From: an uncultured Bacteroides sp.
GTDB lineage: Bacteria > Bacteroidota > Bacteroidia > Bacteroidales > Bacteroidaceae
Direction of reading: 5' to 3'
DNA: 59,851 nucleotides
Assembly (NCBI GenBank): GCA_900555635.1
Contig: USLU01000030.1
Coordinates: 1 to 59,851, forward strand
Shown here: positions 1 to 7,887 of the stretch, in pieces
Numbering within the stretch: position 1 is the stretch's first letter
Layout of the letters: every line of letters begins with the position of its first letter
The notes under the pieces: generated by a model
Told to the model about the DNA's origin: nothing
Database searches by the model: none
What the model saw: only the letters and a program-made list of their open reading frames with translations
Position numbers and translations under genes: made by a program

Positions 1-64
1 AATGAGGCGGATCCGGAGATCCTGATACTCGAAAGCAGCGGATAAGGATATCCGCTGCGACGGA
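1..64 (+). repeat. Cassette repeat, copy 1 (core 64 bases)
   Basis: This is the first of three nearly identical 64-base copies (the others start at 1451 and 1907). The first 45 bases can be read as the end of an open frame, N-E-A-D-P-E-I-L-I-L-E-S-S-G then TAA, so the window may open on the 3' end of a larger gene. The right half forms a hairpin with a 10-base stem (35-44 paired with 49-58, loop AGGA). Only this core is visible here because the window starts inside the unit; copies 2 and 3 extend about 65 bases further upstream. Confidence 0.85.
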
Positions 65-136
65 AGATCAAGTGATTTTATAAAACGATTACTTAATATT
101 CCTACAAGTAAACCTATAGGTTTTCTTGGAAATTAA
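65..136 (+). pseudogene. Orphan reading-frame tail after repeat copy 1
   Basis: Right after the repeat an open frame runs through D-F-I-K-R-L-L-N-I-P and ends at TAA 134-136, eleven bases before the next gene. It has no start codon of its own. Copies 2 and 3 of the repeat are also followed by a short tail ending just before a small gene. I infer that these are leftover C-terminal tips of toxin domains, as found in orphan toxin/immunity cassettes, but the piece is too short to assign to a family. Confidence 0.4.
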
Positions 137-147
137 ACTTTTGATAA

Positions 148-627
148 ATGAAAAAAGTACTTTTAGCTTTAATTACTATTTTGCTATTATTCTATAGCTG
201 GAAGCAATACCGACACTTCTATAAGGTGGATGATATTGTGTTTACAGTCTGGAAAACAACAAAAGGCTACTGTTATATAACTCCATATATATACTTGGGG
301 ATAAATTTGCCTAAAGATAATTATATAAAAGTCTCAAATCTTGATTATACCAATATTTATATAGATGACAATGCCACTTTATATCTTTATAATGATGGTA
401 GCAAAGTCGAATGTCAGTTTACGAGATTTAAATGTATTTATTCTCCTCCACCGGAGATTGGAGCTAAAAAAATATCAGACATTACAGAAGAGAAGTTAGA
501 AGAGTATACTAAAAGAGAACAATTATGGAGTGAAAAATGGAACATGTGTGAAAAGACAATGTCGAGTATCTTATTAGATATAAGATATATGAATGTATCT
601 ATAAAATCCCACTCAGATAAAAATTGA
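148..627 (+). CDS. Small membrane-anchored protein, putative immunity protein
   Basis: This 159-residue protein has one hydrophobic N-terminal segment (about residues 4-17), then a polar domain rich in Tyr, Lys and Asp. It is probably anchored in the inner membrane with the bulk in the periplasm, although an uncleaved signal is also possible. I do not recognise a family. The gene sits between repeat copy 1 with its orphan tail and a strong hairpin at 633-665. Its AT-rich composition differs from the PUL genes downstream, which suggests acquisition by transfer. By position and size, and by analogy with the other cassettes here, an immunity role against a toxin is inferred; nothing in the sequence proves it. 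Confidence 0.6.
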   Translation: MKKVLLALITILLLFYSWKQYRHFYKVDDIVFTVWKTTKGYCYITPYIYLGINLPKDNYIKVSNLDYTNIYIDDNATLYLYNDGSKVECQFTRFKCIYSPPPEIGAKKISDITEEKLEEYTKREQLWSEKWNMCEKTMSSILLDIRYMNVSIKSHSDKN

Positions 628-842
628 CCTTTGGTTGCAGCGGATGTTTTTTATCCGCTGCAACCGTCTCCGTCACTAGAACAAATAAGTGGAAGCCTAG
701 TATAGAAAGTATATCCACAAGAAATGCTGAACGCTATGGTTGGATTATGGGAAGCAACATTACTCCTCCAAGCAAGGCTGAAAATTTGAGAAAGTCCCTA
801 AATAGCGGAATAAAAGCACTTTGGAATTATCTAACTAAATAA
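624..842 (+). pseudogene. Orphan C-terminal fragment of a possible toxin
   Basis: The open frame ends with S-L-N-S-G-I-K-A-L-W-N-Y-L-T-K and TAA, five bases before the ATG of the next gene. Its first codons overlap the stop of the previous gene and run through that gene's terminator hairpin, so the ATG at 624 is unlikely to be a true start; the meaningful part is roughly 670-842. The same ending (S-I-N-S-G-L-K-K-L-W-D-R-I-T-K) occurs at 1976-2023, also five bases before a paralogue of the next gene. Linked conservation of a tail with the gene that follows it is what displaced toxin-tip and immunity pairs would show. Confidence 0.5.
633..665 (+). terminator. Hairpin after the first small gene
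   Basis: A perfect 13-base stem (633-645 with 653-665) encloses a T-rich loop just after the stop of the preceding gene. The stem shares the core GCAGCGGAT with the hairpin inside the cassette repeat and with the hairpin at 2546-2570, so one hairpin family recurs through this array. Confidence 0.7.
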
Positions 843-847
843 GTTAT

Positions 848-1348
848 ATGAATAAAAGAACTAAAATTGTATTTGGAAGTATTTTGGGTATTATTATCCT
901 TATTCTCTGCCGTTTCACTTTTCCTCTCAAAAGGGAATCAGTATATTATATACCTGAATGTAAAATCTATCTGCGGAAAGAAATCGGGGCTTGGGAAAAG
1001 TATGGATATATATATTTTGGAAGGGATAGTAATACAGTTTGGTCTTCTGATGATTATGTAAAACTTTATGCGGCTGTTGATAACATAATTCTCAGCGTGT
1101 ATAATAGTTCTTTCAATGATACCACTTACCTTACGTCGGGTACTAAGATATCGGAAATAAAACAGACGCATTTCAACTTTGTACAAAAGAAACAGTTTGA
1201 TGCAACTTTCTTTAATCCTACAGGTAAAATACCTGAATCTTATAGATTAAAATCTGGATTTAAGGGTATTGAAATTTATGATTTTGGAGACGATATGTTT
1301 GTTTTCAGTGATACATTGCCCTCCAGGAAGGTATTCCGAATTTATTAG
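848..1348 (+). CDS. Membrane-anchored putative immunity protein, paralogue 1
   Basis: This 166-residue protein has an N-terminal membrane segment (about residues 8-25) followed by a periplasmic or extracytoplasmic domain. It is clearly paralogous to the 166-residue product of 2029-2529: both start M-N-K-R, share F-P-L-K after the membrane segment, then Y-Y-I-P and a Y-x-x-F-G-[RK]-D motif. No named family is recognised. The start at 848 is supported by the equal five-base gap from the upstream tail in both paralogues. An immunity function is inferred from the cassette arrangement only. A hairpin at 1366-1389 follows. Confidence 0.65.
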   Translation: MNKRTKIVFGSILGIIILILCRFTFPLKRESVYYIPECKIYLRKEIGAWEKYGYIYFGRDSNTVWSSDDYVKLYAAVDNIILSVYNSSFNDTTYLTSGTKISEIKQTHFNFVQKKQFDATFFNPTGKIPESYRLKSGFKGIEIYDFGDDMFVFSDTLPSRKVFRIY

Positions 1349-1365
1349 TTGCCCCCCGCCCCGTC

Positions 1366-1389
1366 CCGGCGGATTTTCTAATCCGCCGG
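1366..1389 (+). terminator. Hairpin after paralogue 1
   Basis: A 10-base perfect stem (CCGGCGGATT, 1366-1375, with 1380-1389) and a four-base loop follow the stop of the preceding gene. There is no T-tract. Its right arm merges into the long form of cassette repeat copy 2. Confidence 0.5.
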
Positions 1390-1514
1390 AATAGAGTGTG
1401 AGGATTTTAAATCCGCTTTTCATTCTCCGGCAATTTCTTGCACACTAGTGAATGAGGCGGATCCGGAGATCCTGATACTCGAAGGCAGCAGATAAGGATA
1501 TCCGCTGCGACGGA
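1386..1514 (+). repeat. Cassette repeat, copy 2 (long form)
   Basis: The core at 1451-1514 differs from copy 1 at only a few bases. The upstream 65 bases (1386-1450) match 1840-1906 of copy 3 with small gaps. One frame is open for 34 codons (S-A-G-I-E-C-E-D-F-K and on) and ends with N-E-A-D-P-E-I-L-I-L-E-G-S-R and TAA, as if the unit derives from the 3' end of a coding sequence. After the core a nine-codon tail (G-E-G-F-L-N-I-L-E, stop at 1545-1547) precedes the next gene by one base. Confidence 0.85.
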
Positions 1515-1548
1515 ATGGGAGAAGGATTTTTAAATATCTTAGAATAAA

Positions 1549-1821
1549 ATGAATGATAAAAAGAAAGCATTTGATGCTATAAATAAAGTTGTTGCAGATT
1601 GGGATCCTCTTGGGGTCGGTGAAAGCATTGCAGGGAGTGAATATGCAGGTTATATACCTAAAATAATGTTGGTGGTTAAAAATGGTGACTCTTTGTTTGA
1701 GCATTTATCTCATATTTTAGTCAATGAATTAGGAGGTGGATATGACCCTACTAATATAAAAGATCTTGAATATTTGAAATCCGTATGCGATAGAATTATT
1801 GAAGCATATATGAAGAACTAA
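1549..1821 (+). CDS. DUF1871-like small protein, putative immunity protein
   Basis: The 90-residue soluble protein opens with K-K-A-F-D-A-I-N-K-V-V-A-D-W-D-P-L-G, a pattern I associate with the DUF1871 family (x-I-N-x-V-x-x-W-D-P), small helical proteins seen in Bacillus and in immunity-type contexts. It has no signal peptide, so it would act in the cytoplasm, unlike its neighbours. It lies between two copies of the cassette repeat and starts one base after a short orphan tail. The family call comes from a short motif and is moderate; the immunity role is inferred from position. The weak hairpin at 1828-1846 (ATTCCG/CGGAAT) follows. Confidence 0.6.
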   Translation: MNDKKKAFDAINKVVADWDPLGVGESIAGSEYAGYIPKIMLVVKNGDSLFEHLSHILVNELGGGYDPTNIKDLEYLKSVCDRIIEAYMKN

Positions 1822-1839
1822 TTTATAATTCCGTCTCCC

Positions 1840-1970
1840 CCGGAATAGAGTGCGAGGATTTTTAATTCGCCTTTCATCCTGAACGAAATTTTCTTGTACA
1901 CTGAGTAATGAGGCGGATCCGGAGATCCTGATACTCGAAGGCAGCGGATAAGGATATCCGCTGCGACGGA
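1840..1970 (+). repeat. Cassette repeat, copy 3 (long form)
   Basis: The core 1907-1970 is almost identical to copies 1 and 2. The upstream part (1840-1906) matches 1386-1450 but has indels that break the long frame seen in copy 2. It is followed directly by a short orphan tail and then the second paralogous membrane protein gene. Confidence 0.85.
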
Positions 1971-2023
1971 GAAACTCAATCAATAGCGGATTAAAGAAAC
2001 TTTGGGATAGAATAACTAAATAA
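1970..2023 (+). pseudogene. Orphan tail fused to repeat copy 3
   Basis: Immediately after the repeat, an open frame reads R-N-S-I-N-S-G-L-K-K-L-W-D-R-I-T-K then TAA at 2021-2023. It matches the end of the fragment at 624-842 and, like it, lies five bases before a membrane-anchored paralogue. The junction of repeat and tail suggests recombination at or near the repeat, leaving only the last 17 or so codons of the former gene. Confidence 0.5.
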
Positions 2024-2028
2024 ATATT

Positions 2029-2529
2029 ATGAATAAAAGATTCGGAGTTGTATTGGGAAGTATCGTAGCTTTTATATTTCTATTTTTTTGTTGGGTAACA
2101 TTCCCTCTAAAAGAAGAAAAGTTATACTACATTCCTCAAGCTGAGATGTATTTGAAAACGATAAAACGTTCATGGCATGATTATGATTATGTCGTTTTTG
2201 GTAAAGACAGTCTTTGTACTTTGTCTGAGGAGTTTGATTATATACAGTTCAGAAAATCGGATTTACCGCTCGATATATATTTAATTAAGGGTAATAAAAT
2301 AATATTAATGCCTAAGGTTCGAGGTATATCAACGATCAACTCCGTCCAATTTGAGTTTATAAAGACAAAAACTGTTTATCTTGATTCTTTAATGATAAGA
2401 ACAAAAGATGGTCCAATTGTATCTATACTAAATTTTCCACATATTAGTATATCCATTGACGGTTTTCTTCGTTCTGTATTTGTCAGCGATAACACAGATA
2501 AATTCGTAAGGTTATCACCTATAAATTAG
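2029..2529 (+). CDS. Membrane-anchored putative immunity protein, paralogue 2
   Basis: This 166-residue protein with an N-terminal membrane segment (about residues 7-25) is paralogous to the product of 848-1348. They share the start M-N-K-R, the F-P-L-K and Y-Y-I-P motifs, the same length and the same kind of upstream tail. The C-terminal halves diverge strongly, as expected for immunity proteins matching different toxin variants. Function is inferred only from context. The gene ends the array and is followed by a GCAGCGGATG hairpin. Confidence 0.65.
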   Translation: MNKRFGVVLGSIVAFIFLFFCWVTFPLKEEKLYYIPQAEMYLKTIKRSWHDYDYVVFGKDSLCTLSEEFDYIQFRKSDLPLDIYLIKGNKIILMPKVRGISTINSVQFEFIKTKTVYLDSLMIRTKDGPIVSILNFPHISISIDGFLRSVFVSDNTDKFVRLSPIN

Positions 2530-2545
2530 TGTATTCATTAGAGTT

Positions 2546-2576
2546 GCAGCGGATGAAAAACATCCGCTGCTTCTTT
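2546..2576 (+). terminator. Terminator closing the small-gene array
   Basis: A 10-base perfect stem (GCAGCGGATG, 2546-2555, with 2561-2570) and an A5 loop are followed by TTCTTT. It belongs to the same hairpin family as 633-665. Between it and the SusC gene (about 350 bases) I see no convincing gene. Confidence 0.75.
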
Positions 2577-2834
2577 ATATAACTCTCTCCCGCTACGATT
2601 ATCAGTCAAAAATAAAAGGGAGAGAACCGGAACTGCAGTAATAATCTATTAAGCTGAGGCTATACCCAAACACAGACCATTGTGTCATTTTGTTATATTA
2701 AGTACCGAAGAAACAAATTTTATATCTATATTAGCAGATAAATTAACTGTTTGGTTCTGTACTGAAAAACAAAGTGTTAGCAATGTCTGGTTTAGGTATA
2801 GTCTCTTTTTCTTTCCTGTTAATGATAAAAAATG

Positions 2835-2842
2835 TATTTTTG
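2835..2842 (+). promoter_or_regulatory. Candidate -7 box upstream of the N-glycan PUL
   Basis: TATTTTTG fits the Bacteroidota -7 consensus TAnnTTTG. It lies about 95 bases before the SusC start, leaving room for a leader. No clear TTTG is found 19-21 bases upstream, so the assignment is weak. Confidence 0.3.
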
Positions 2843-2936
2843 GACTAAGTGTATTTTCAGATAGCGTTGTTTTATATACGAAAGCAAGAGAGGGATTCTC
2901 TTGAAGTAATTATTGTATAACCTATAATTTTTGTTT

Positions 2937-5900
2937 ATGAAAAACAATTATGCTTTTCAGAGTTCGATGTTCATGCGAGCTTTATTAGTCTTGTTGTTCA
3001 TGACGGTTTCTGCTCAATGGGGCTTTGCCCAGTTGAACTTGAATGTGTCTCGTGCTACATTAGGCACAGTCATCGAACAGATTAAATCTCAATCCAAGTA
3101 TCAATTTTTCTATGACGACAAACTGGCGGCGTTGTCCGTGGAAAATGTCAAGGTGAAAGATGCGTCGATAACAGATGCGTTGACCACAATTCTTAAAGGG
3201 AAAAACATTTCGTTTAAGGTGGAAGATAATATCGTCTATCTTTCAGAGAAAAGCAATTCTCCGCAACAAGGAAATCAGCAAGGTAAAGAACGTACGGTTA
3301 CCGGAGTAGTGTCGGATGATATGGGGCCGCTTATTGGTGTTAATGTCTTAGTTAAAGGTACAAGCAATGGTTGTATAACCGACCTCGACGGTAACTTTAC
3401 ACTGACTACTACCGAAGCAAACCCTGTTATTCAATTTTCTTACATCGGCTACACATCACAAGAAATTGCCGTTAAAGGTTCTGCACCAATCAATGTGCTG
3501 ATGCAAAGCGACTCGCAGCTGATTGAAGAAGTTGTGGTAACCGCCCTCGGTATCAAGCGTGCCACGAAGGCGTTGAGCTACAATGTACAGGAGATTAAGA
3601 GTGATGAGTTGACCCGTGTGAAGGATGCTAACCTTGTAAACTCGCTTTCGGGTAAGGTAGCCGGTGTTACTATCAACTCCAGTTCATCCGGTGTGGGTGG
3701 TGCCAGTAAGGTGGTAATGCGTGGTACGAAAGGTATAGACCAGTCCAGCAACGCATTGTACGTTATCGACGGTGTGCCTATGTTTAACCTTTCAGGTGAT
3801 GGTGATACAGAATTCGGTTCTAAAGGTTCTTCGGAAGCTATTGCCGATATCAACCCGGAAGATATCGAGTCGATGTCTGTGTTGACAGGTGCTGCCGCAG
3901 CCGCTTTGTATGGTAGCCATGCTGCAAACGGCGCCATCGTTATTACTACCAAGAAAGGTAAAGAAGGACGTGTGAATGTAACGGTGTCTCAAAATACTGA
4001 ATTCCTTCGTCCGCTCGTTACTCCGAGATTCCAAAACTCTTACGGTACTGGTGATTTGTTATCCAGCTCCGGTTCGGTAGAAAGAAGTTGGGGTAATAAA
4101 CTGAACTCTTCCAACTATATGGGGTACGATCCGATAAACGATTTCTTGAAGACTGGTGTAGTGACTACTGAAACCGTAGCTTTATCTACCGGTACTGAAA
4201 AGAACCAGACTTACTTCTCAGCAAGTGCCGTGAACTCTTCCGGTATGGTTCCTAACAACGATTACGATCGTTATAACTTTACTTTCCGCAATACTACTTC
4301 TTTCTTGAACGATAAGATGACTTTGGACGTAAGTGCATCTTACATCAAACAGAAAGACCAGAATATGGTGAACCAGGGTACGTACTCCAACCCGTTGGTA
4401 ACTGCTTATCTGTTTCCGCGTGGTGACGACTGGAACGATGTGAAGATGTACGAACGTTGGGATACTTCACGTAAGATCTATACACAATACTGGCCGCAAG
4501 GTATCGACACCTTTACCGGTCAGAACCCTTACTGGATTGCGTACCGCAACCTGCGTGAAAACAACAAAGACCGTTATATGTTGAGCGGTAGCTTGAGTTA
4601 TAAGATTCTGGATTGGTTGAGCGTATCGGGGCGTGTACGTGTAGATAACTCTGCAAGTACTTATACTGAAAAATTGTATGCAACCAGTAATACTACTTTG
4701 ACCGAAGGTTCTAATAACGGTTATTACGGCATAGCGAATACGAACGACAAGCAAACATACGCCGACTTCATGTTGAATATCAATAAGAACTTCGGTGAAG
4801 ACTTTACTTTCCAGGCAAATATCGGTGCTTCTCTTTCTGATATGAGACAGGATGTTTTAGAAAATCGTGGCCCTATCAGGGAAGATGGTATTCCTAACGT
4901 ATTCAATGTATTCCAGTTGGATGACAGCAAAACGAAACGCACTCAATCCGGTTTCCACGATCAGACTAAGTCTATATTCGCCAGTCTTGAATTGGGGTAT
5001 AAGAGTACTTATTACCTGACTTTAACCGGACGTTCTGACTGGCCTTCACAGTTGGCAGGACCTAACTCTACACAAAGTGCCTTCATGTACCCGTCAGTAG
5101 GTGGTTCTGTTATTTTGTCCGAACTGCTGAAGTTACCTCAACAAATTTCTTTCTTGAAGGTACGTGGTTCATTTGCGTCCGTAGGTCTTCCTTTCCCTCG
5201 CTTCCTGGCTAATCCTACTTATTCTTGGGATAATTCGAATAAGGTTTGGCAGTCCAAACGTAACTATCCGATGTATAACTTGAAGCCTGAAAGAACAGAC
5301 TCTTGGGAAGTTGGTCTTACCGCTCGTTTCCTGAACCATTTCAATTTGGATTTGGCTCTTTATACTACGAATACGTACAACCAGACATTCGACCCGAAAA
5401 TATCCGTATCTTCCGGTTACTCTACTCTTTATGTACAAACGGGTAGTGTGCAAAACAAAGGTATCGAACTTGCATTGGGTTACTCTAACGAATGGGGTAA
5501 ATTCAAATGGTCGAGCAACTACGTGTTCAGTGCCAACGATAATAAAATCCTCAAGTTACTCGAAAACTATGTTCACCCTGAAACAGGGGCTATCATCACT
5601 AAAGAACGCCTTGACGTAGGCGGTATGGGACAAGCCCGTTTCATCTTAAAGAAGGGTGGCTCTTTGGGAGATCTTTATTCTACAGCCGATTTGCAACGTG
5701 ACAATAATGGTAATGTAATGGTGGATCAAGGTGGAAATGTAACTGCTAACTACAATGCCCAAGATATTAAATTAGGTAGCGTATTTGCCAAATGTAATAT
5801 GTCATGGAGAAATGACTTCAGTTGGAAGAACTTGAACTTCGGCTTCATGCTTTCTGCCCGTCTTGGTGGTATTGTATACTCTGCTACACAAGCTGCCATG

Positions 5901-6281
5901 GATATGTATGGTGTATCCGAAGCTACTGAATCGGCTCGTGACCAAGGTGGTGTTTGGGTAAATGGAGGAGATCAGGTTAATGCCCAGAAATGGTACACTA
6001 CTATTGGTTCTCAATCGGGTATTCCTCAATACTATACTTACAGCGCAACGAACTTGCGTCTTCAGGAAGCAAGCATCGGTTATACCATCTCGAAGAACAA
6101 ACTTTGGAATATAGCTGACGTAACCGTTTCTTTGGTAGGCCGTAACTTGTGGATGATTTACTGTAAAGCTCCTTTCGATCCGGAAGCTGTAGCTTCTACC
6201 GGAAACTACTATCAAGGTATCGACAACTTTATGACACCGAGTGCCCGTAGTCTGGGATTCAATGTAAGATTTAAATTCTAA
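2937..6281 (+). CDS. SusC-like TonB-dependent outer-membrane transporter with STN domain
   Basis: The protein (about 1114 residues) imports oligosaccharides across the outer membrane with its SusD partner, powered by TonB. After a signal peptide ending near G-F-A-Q come an STN domain (about residues 38-95, L-N-L-N-V-S-R-A-T-L-G onward), a carboxypeptidase-regulatory-like domain (about 118-190), a TonB-box-like E-E-V-V-V-T-A-L-G, the plug and the beta barrel ending in F-N-V-R-F-K-F. I chose the ATG at 2937; an in-frame TTG at 2931 would add only two residues. STN-bearing SusC proteins normally signal to a FecR-type anti-sigma factor, but none is encoded nearby. SusD follows after 20 bases, so the two are surely co-transcribed. 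Confidence 0.95.
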   Translation: MKNNYAFQSSMFMRALLVLLFMTVSAQWGFAQLNLNVSRATLGTVIEQIKSQSKYQFFYDDKLAALSVENVKVKDASITDALTTILKGKNISFKVEDNIVYLSEKSNSPQQGNQQGKERTVTGVVSDDMGPLIGVNVLVKGTSNGCITDLDGNFTLTTTEANPVIQFSYIGYTSQEIAVKGSAPINVLMQSDSQLIEEVVVTALGIKRATKALSYNVQEIKSDELTRVKDANLVNSLSGKVAGVTINSSSSGVGGASKVVMRGTKGIDQSSNALYVIDGVPMFNLSGDGDTEFGSKGSSEAIADINPEDIESMSVLTGAAAAALYGSHAANGAIVITTKKGKEGRVNVTVSQNTEFLRPLVTPRFQNSYGTGDLLSSSGSVERSWGNKLNSSNYMGYDPINDFLKTGVVTTETVALSTGTEKNQTYFSASAVNSSGMVPNNDYDRYNFTFRNTTSFLNDKMTLDVSASYIKQKDQNMVNQGTYSNPLVTAYLFPRGDDWNDVKMYERWDTSRKIYTQYWPQGIDTFTGQNPYWIAYRNLRENNKDRYMLSGSLSYKILDWLSVSGRVRVDNSASTYTEKLYATSNTTLTEGSNNGYYGIANTNDKQTYADFMLNINKNFGEDFTFQANIGASLSDMRQDVLENRGPIREDGIPNVFNVFQLDDSKTKRTQSGFHDQTKSIFASLELGYKSTYYLTLTGRSDWPSQLAGPNSTQSAFMYPSVGGSVILSELLKLPQQISFLKVRGSFASVGLPFPRFLANPTYSWDNSNKVWQSKRNYPMYNLKPERTDSWEVGLTARFLNHFNLDLALYTTNTYNQTFDPKISVSSGYSTLYVQTGSVQNKGIELALGYSNEWGKFKWSSNYVFSANDNKILKLLENYVHPETGAIITKERLDVGGMGQARFILKKGGSLGDLYSTADLQRDNNGNVMVDQGGNVTANYNAQDIKLGSVFAKCNMSWRNDFSWKNLNFGFMLSARLGGIVYSATQAAMDMYGVSEATESARDQGGVWVNGGDQVNAQKWYTTIGSQSGIPQYYTYSATNLRLQEASIGYTISKNKLWNIADVTVSLVGRNLWMIYCKAPFDPEAVASTGNYYQGIDNFMTPSARSLGFNVRFKF

Positions 6282-6301
6282 CCGATTAAAGAAAGAAAAC
6301 A

Positions 6302-7876
6302 ATGAAAAGATCAATTATAAAAATCGCTTTGTGCGGCGGTATGCTAGTTGGCTCGTTGGTGTCTTGTACGGATAGTTATATGGATTATAACACGAATCCG
6401 TATGAAACAACCAAAGACGAGATGGACCGTGATGCTTATCTTACCCGTTCGGCATTGACCGGTATGCAGGGATATGTTATTCCTACAGACGTGAACCTTA
6501 ATCAATTCCTGGAATGCCTGCTGGGAGGACCTTACGGAGGTTATTTGGCTGAATCAAATTCTGGTTTCACCAATCGCTTCTCTAATTACAACCAATCTCA
6601 GGACTGGGTTGGCAAATTATATAAAGATGTGATTCCTAATGTGTATGCCAATTATGCACAGTTGGAAGCTGCTACGGAGGACCCGATCTATCTGTCTGTA
6701 GGAAAGGTAGTGAAAGTTGCCGCTATCTTACGTGTGACCGATGGCCATGGCCCTATCCCTTATTCTCAGTTGGGAGCGAACGGTGACCTGGTAGCACCGC
6801 TGGATACCCAGAAGAAAGTTTATGAAACAATGCTTGGCGAATTGGATGAGGCGATCACTGCTTTACTGGCTCATCGCACGGAAACATTCTCCGAGAAAGC
6901 CGACAAGGTATATGCCGGTAAGGTAGAACAATGGATTAAGTTGGCCAATTCTTTGAAATTGCGTATGGCGATGAGAATGGTGTATGTTGATAGCGCTACT
7001 GCACAAGCTAAAGCTTTGGAAGCTATCAATCCTGAAAATGGAGGGGTGATGACTTCCAATTCGGACAATGCAACTATCCAAGCTACCACTAATCCGTTCA
7101 GGGTAATCATGTACGAGTATAATGGTGGAGACTCCCGTATTGCAGCAGATATTACTGCTTACATGAATGGTTATAAAGACCCTCGTCGTGAGAAATACTT
7201 CACTGCTTCTACATTTACAGACGGTGTAAGCAATGGCTATCATGGTATTCGTCTGGGTACAGAGGCTATTCCGAGCGAAACAGCTCATAAATATTCTAAT
7301 ATGAATGTGGCTGCCAATACTAAGCTGGTTTGGATGACTGCTGCCGAAGTTGCTTTTCTGCAAGCCGAAGGTGCATTGCGCGGATGGAGCATGGGAGGTA
7401 CTGCCGAGAGCTTCTATAAGAAAGGTGTAGAACTTTCATTCGATCAATGGGGAGCTTCCGGTGCAGATACTTATCTGGACAATTCAAGCAACCAACCTGA
7501 CTTATACAAAGATCCGCTGGGTACTTATAGCTACAATGGCTCTCAGCCTACAATCACTATCAAATATGACAATAATGCGGCTTTTGAAACTAACTTGGAA
7601 AGAATCATCACTCAGAAGTGGATTGCCATATTCCCGTTAGGTCTTGAAGCATGGGCTGAATTCCGTCGCACGGGATATCCGCGCTTGATGACTGCTGCTG
7701 TGAACAAGAATAAGGCTGAAGTTCCGGAAGGTACTTTCCCACGCCGTTTGCCATATCCGCAAGATGAGTACAAGGATAATGGAGCCAATGTACAGAAGGC
7801 TATGCAAGATTTGAGCCCGGCTAGTGATAAAATGTCATCTAAAGTATGGTGGGATTGCAATCCTAATATCAAATAA
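6302..7876 (+). CDS. SusD/RagB-family surface glycan-binding lipoprotein
   Basis: This 524-residue lipoprotein (lipobox L-V-S-C near residue 22) forms the lid of the SusC channel and captures glycan at the cell surface. It has the all-helical SusD-like pattern, including R-R-T-G-Y-P-R near the C-terminus (E-A-W-A-E-F-R-R-T-G-Y-P), typical of the SusD-like families paired with DUF1735/GH18 genes. It sits 20 bases after SusC and 11 bases before the next lipoprotein gene. Given the downstream GH18, GH92 and GH130 genes, the likely ligand is a high-mannose N-glycan; that specificity is inferred from context. Confidence 0.93.
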   Translation: MKRSIIKIALCGGMLVGSLVSCTDSYMDYNTNPYETTKDEMDRDAYLTRSALTGMQGYVIPTDVNLNQFLECLLGGPYGGYLAESNSGFTNRFSNYNQSQDWVGKLYKDVIPNVYANYAQLEAATEDPIYLSVGKVVKVAAILRVTDGHGPIPYSQLGANGDLVAPLDTQKKVYETMLGELDEAITALLAHRTETFSEKADKVYAGKVEQWIKLANSLKLRMAMRMVYVDSATAQAKALEAINPENGGVMTSNSDNATIQATTNPFRVIMYEYNGGDSRIAADITAYMNGYKDPRREKYFTASTFTDGVSNGYHGIRLGTEAIPSETAHKYSNMNVAANTKLVWMTAAEVAFLQAEGALRGWSMGGTAESFYKKGVELSFDQWGASGADTYLDNSSNQPDLYKDPLGTYSYNGSQPTITIKYDNNAAFETNLERIITQKWIAIFPLGLEAWAEFRRTGYPRLMTAAVNKNKAEVPEGTFPRRLPYPQDEYKDNGANVQKAMQDLSPASDKMSSKVWWDCNPNIK

Positions 7877-7887
7877 GAAATACGATT

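Noticed and set aside
1..1970. CRISPR array
   Set aside because: There are only three repeats, with gene-sized unequal spacing and coding content between them, and no cas genes.
2680..2904. 74-residue open frame before SusC
   Set aside because: It has no recognisable features, contains the candidate -7 box and lies in the probable leader region of the PUL.
3578..3952. Long antisense open frames within SusC and other PUL genes
   Set aside because: They are by-products of codon use in strongly coding plus-strand genes and show no protein-like motifs.
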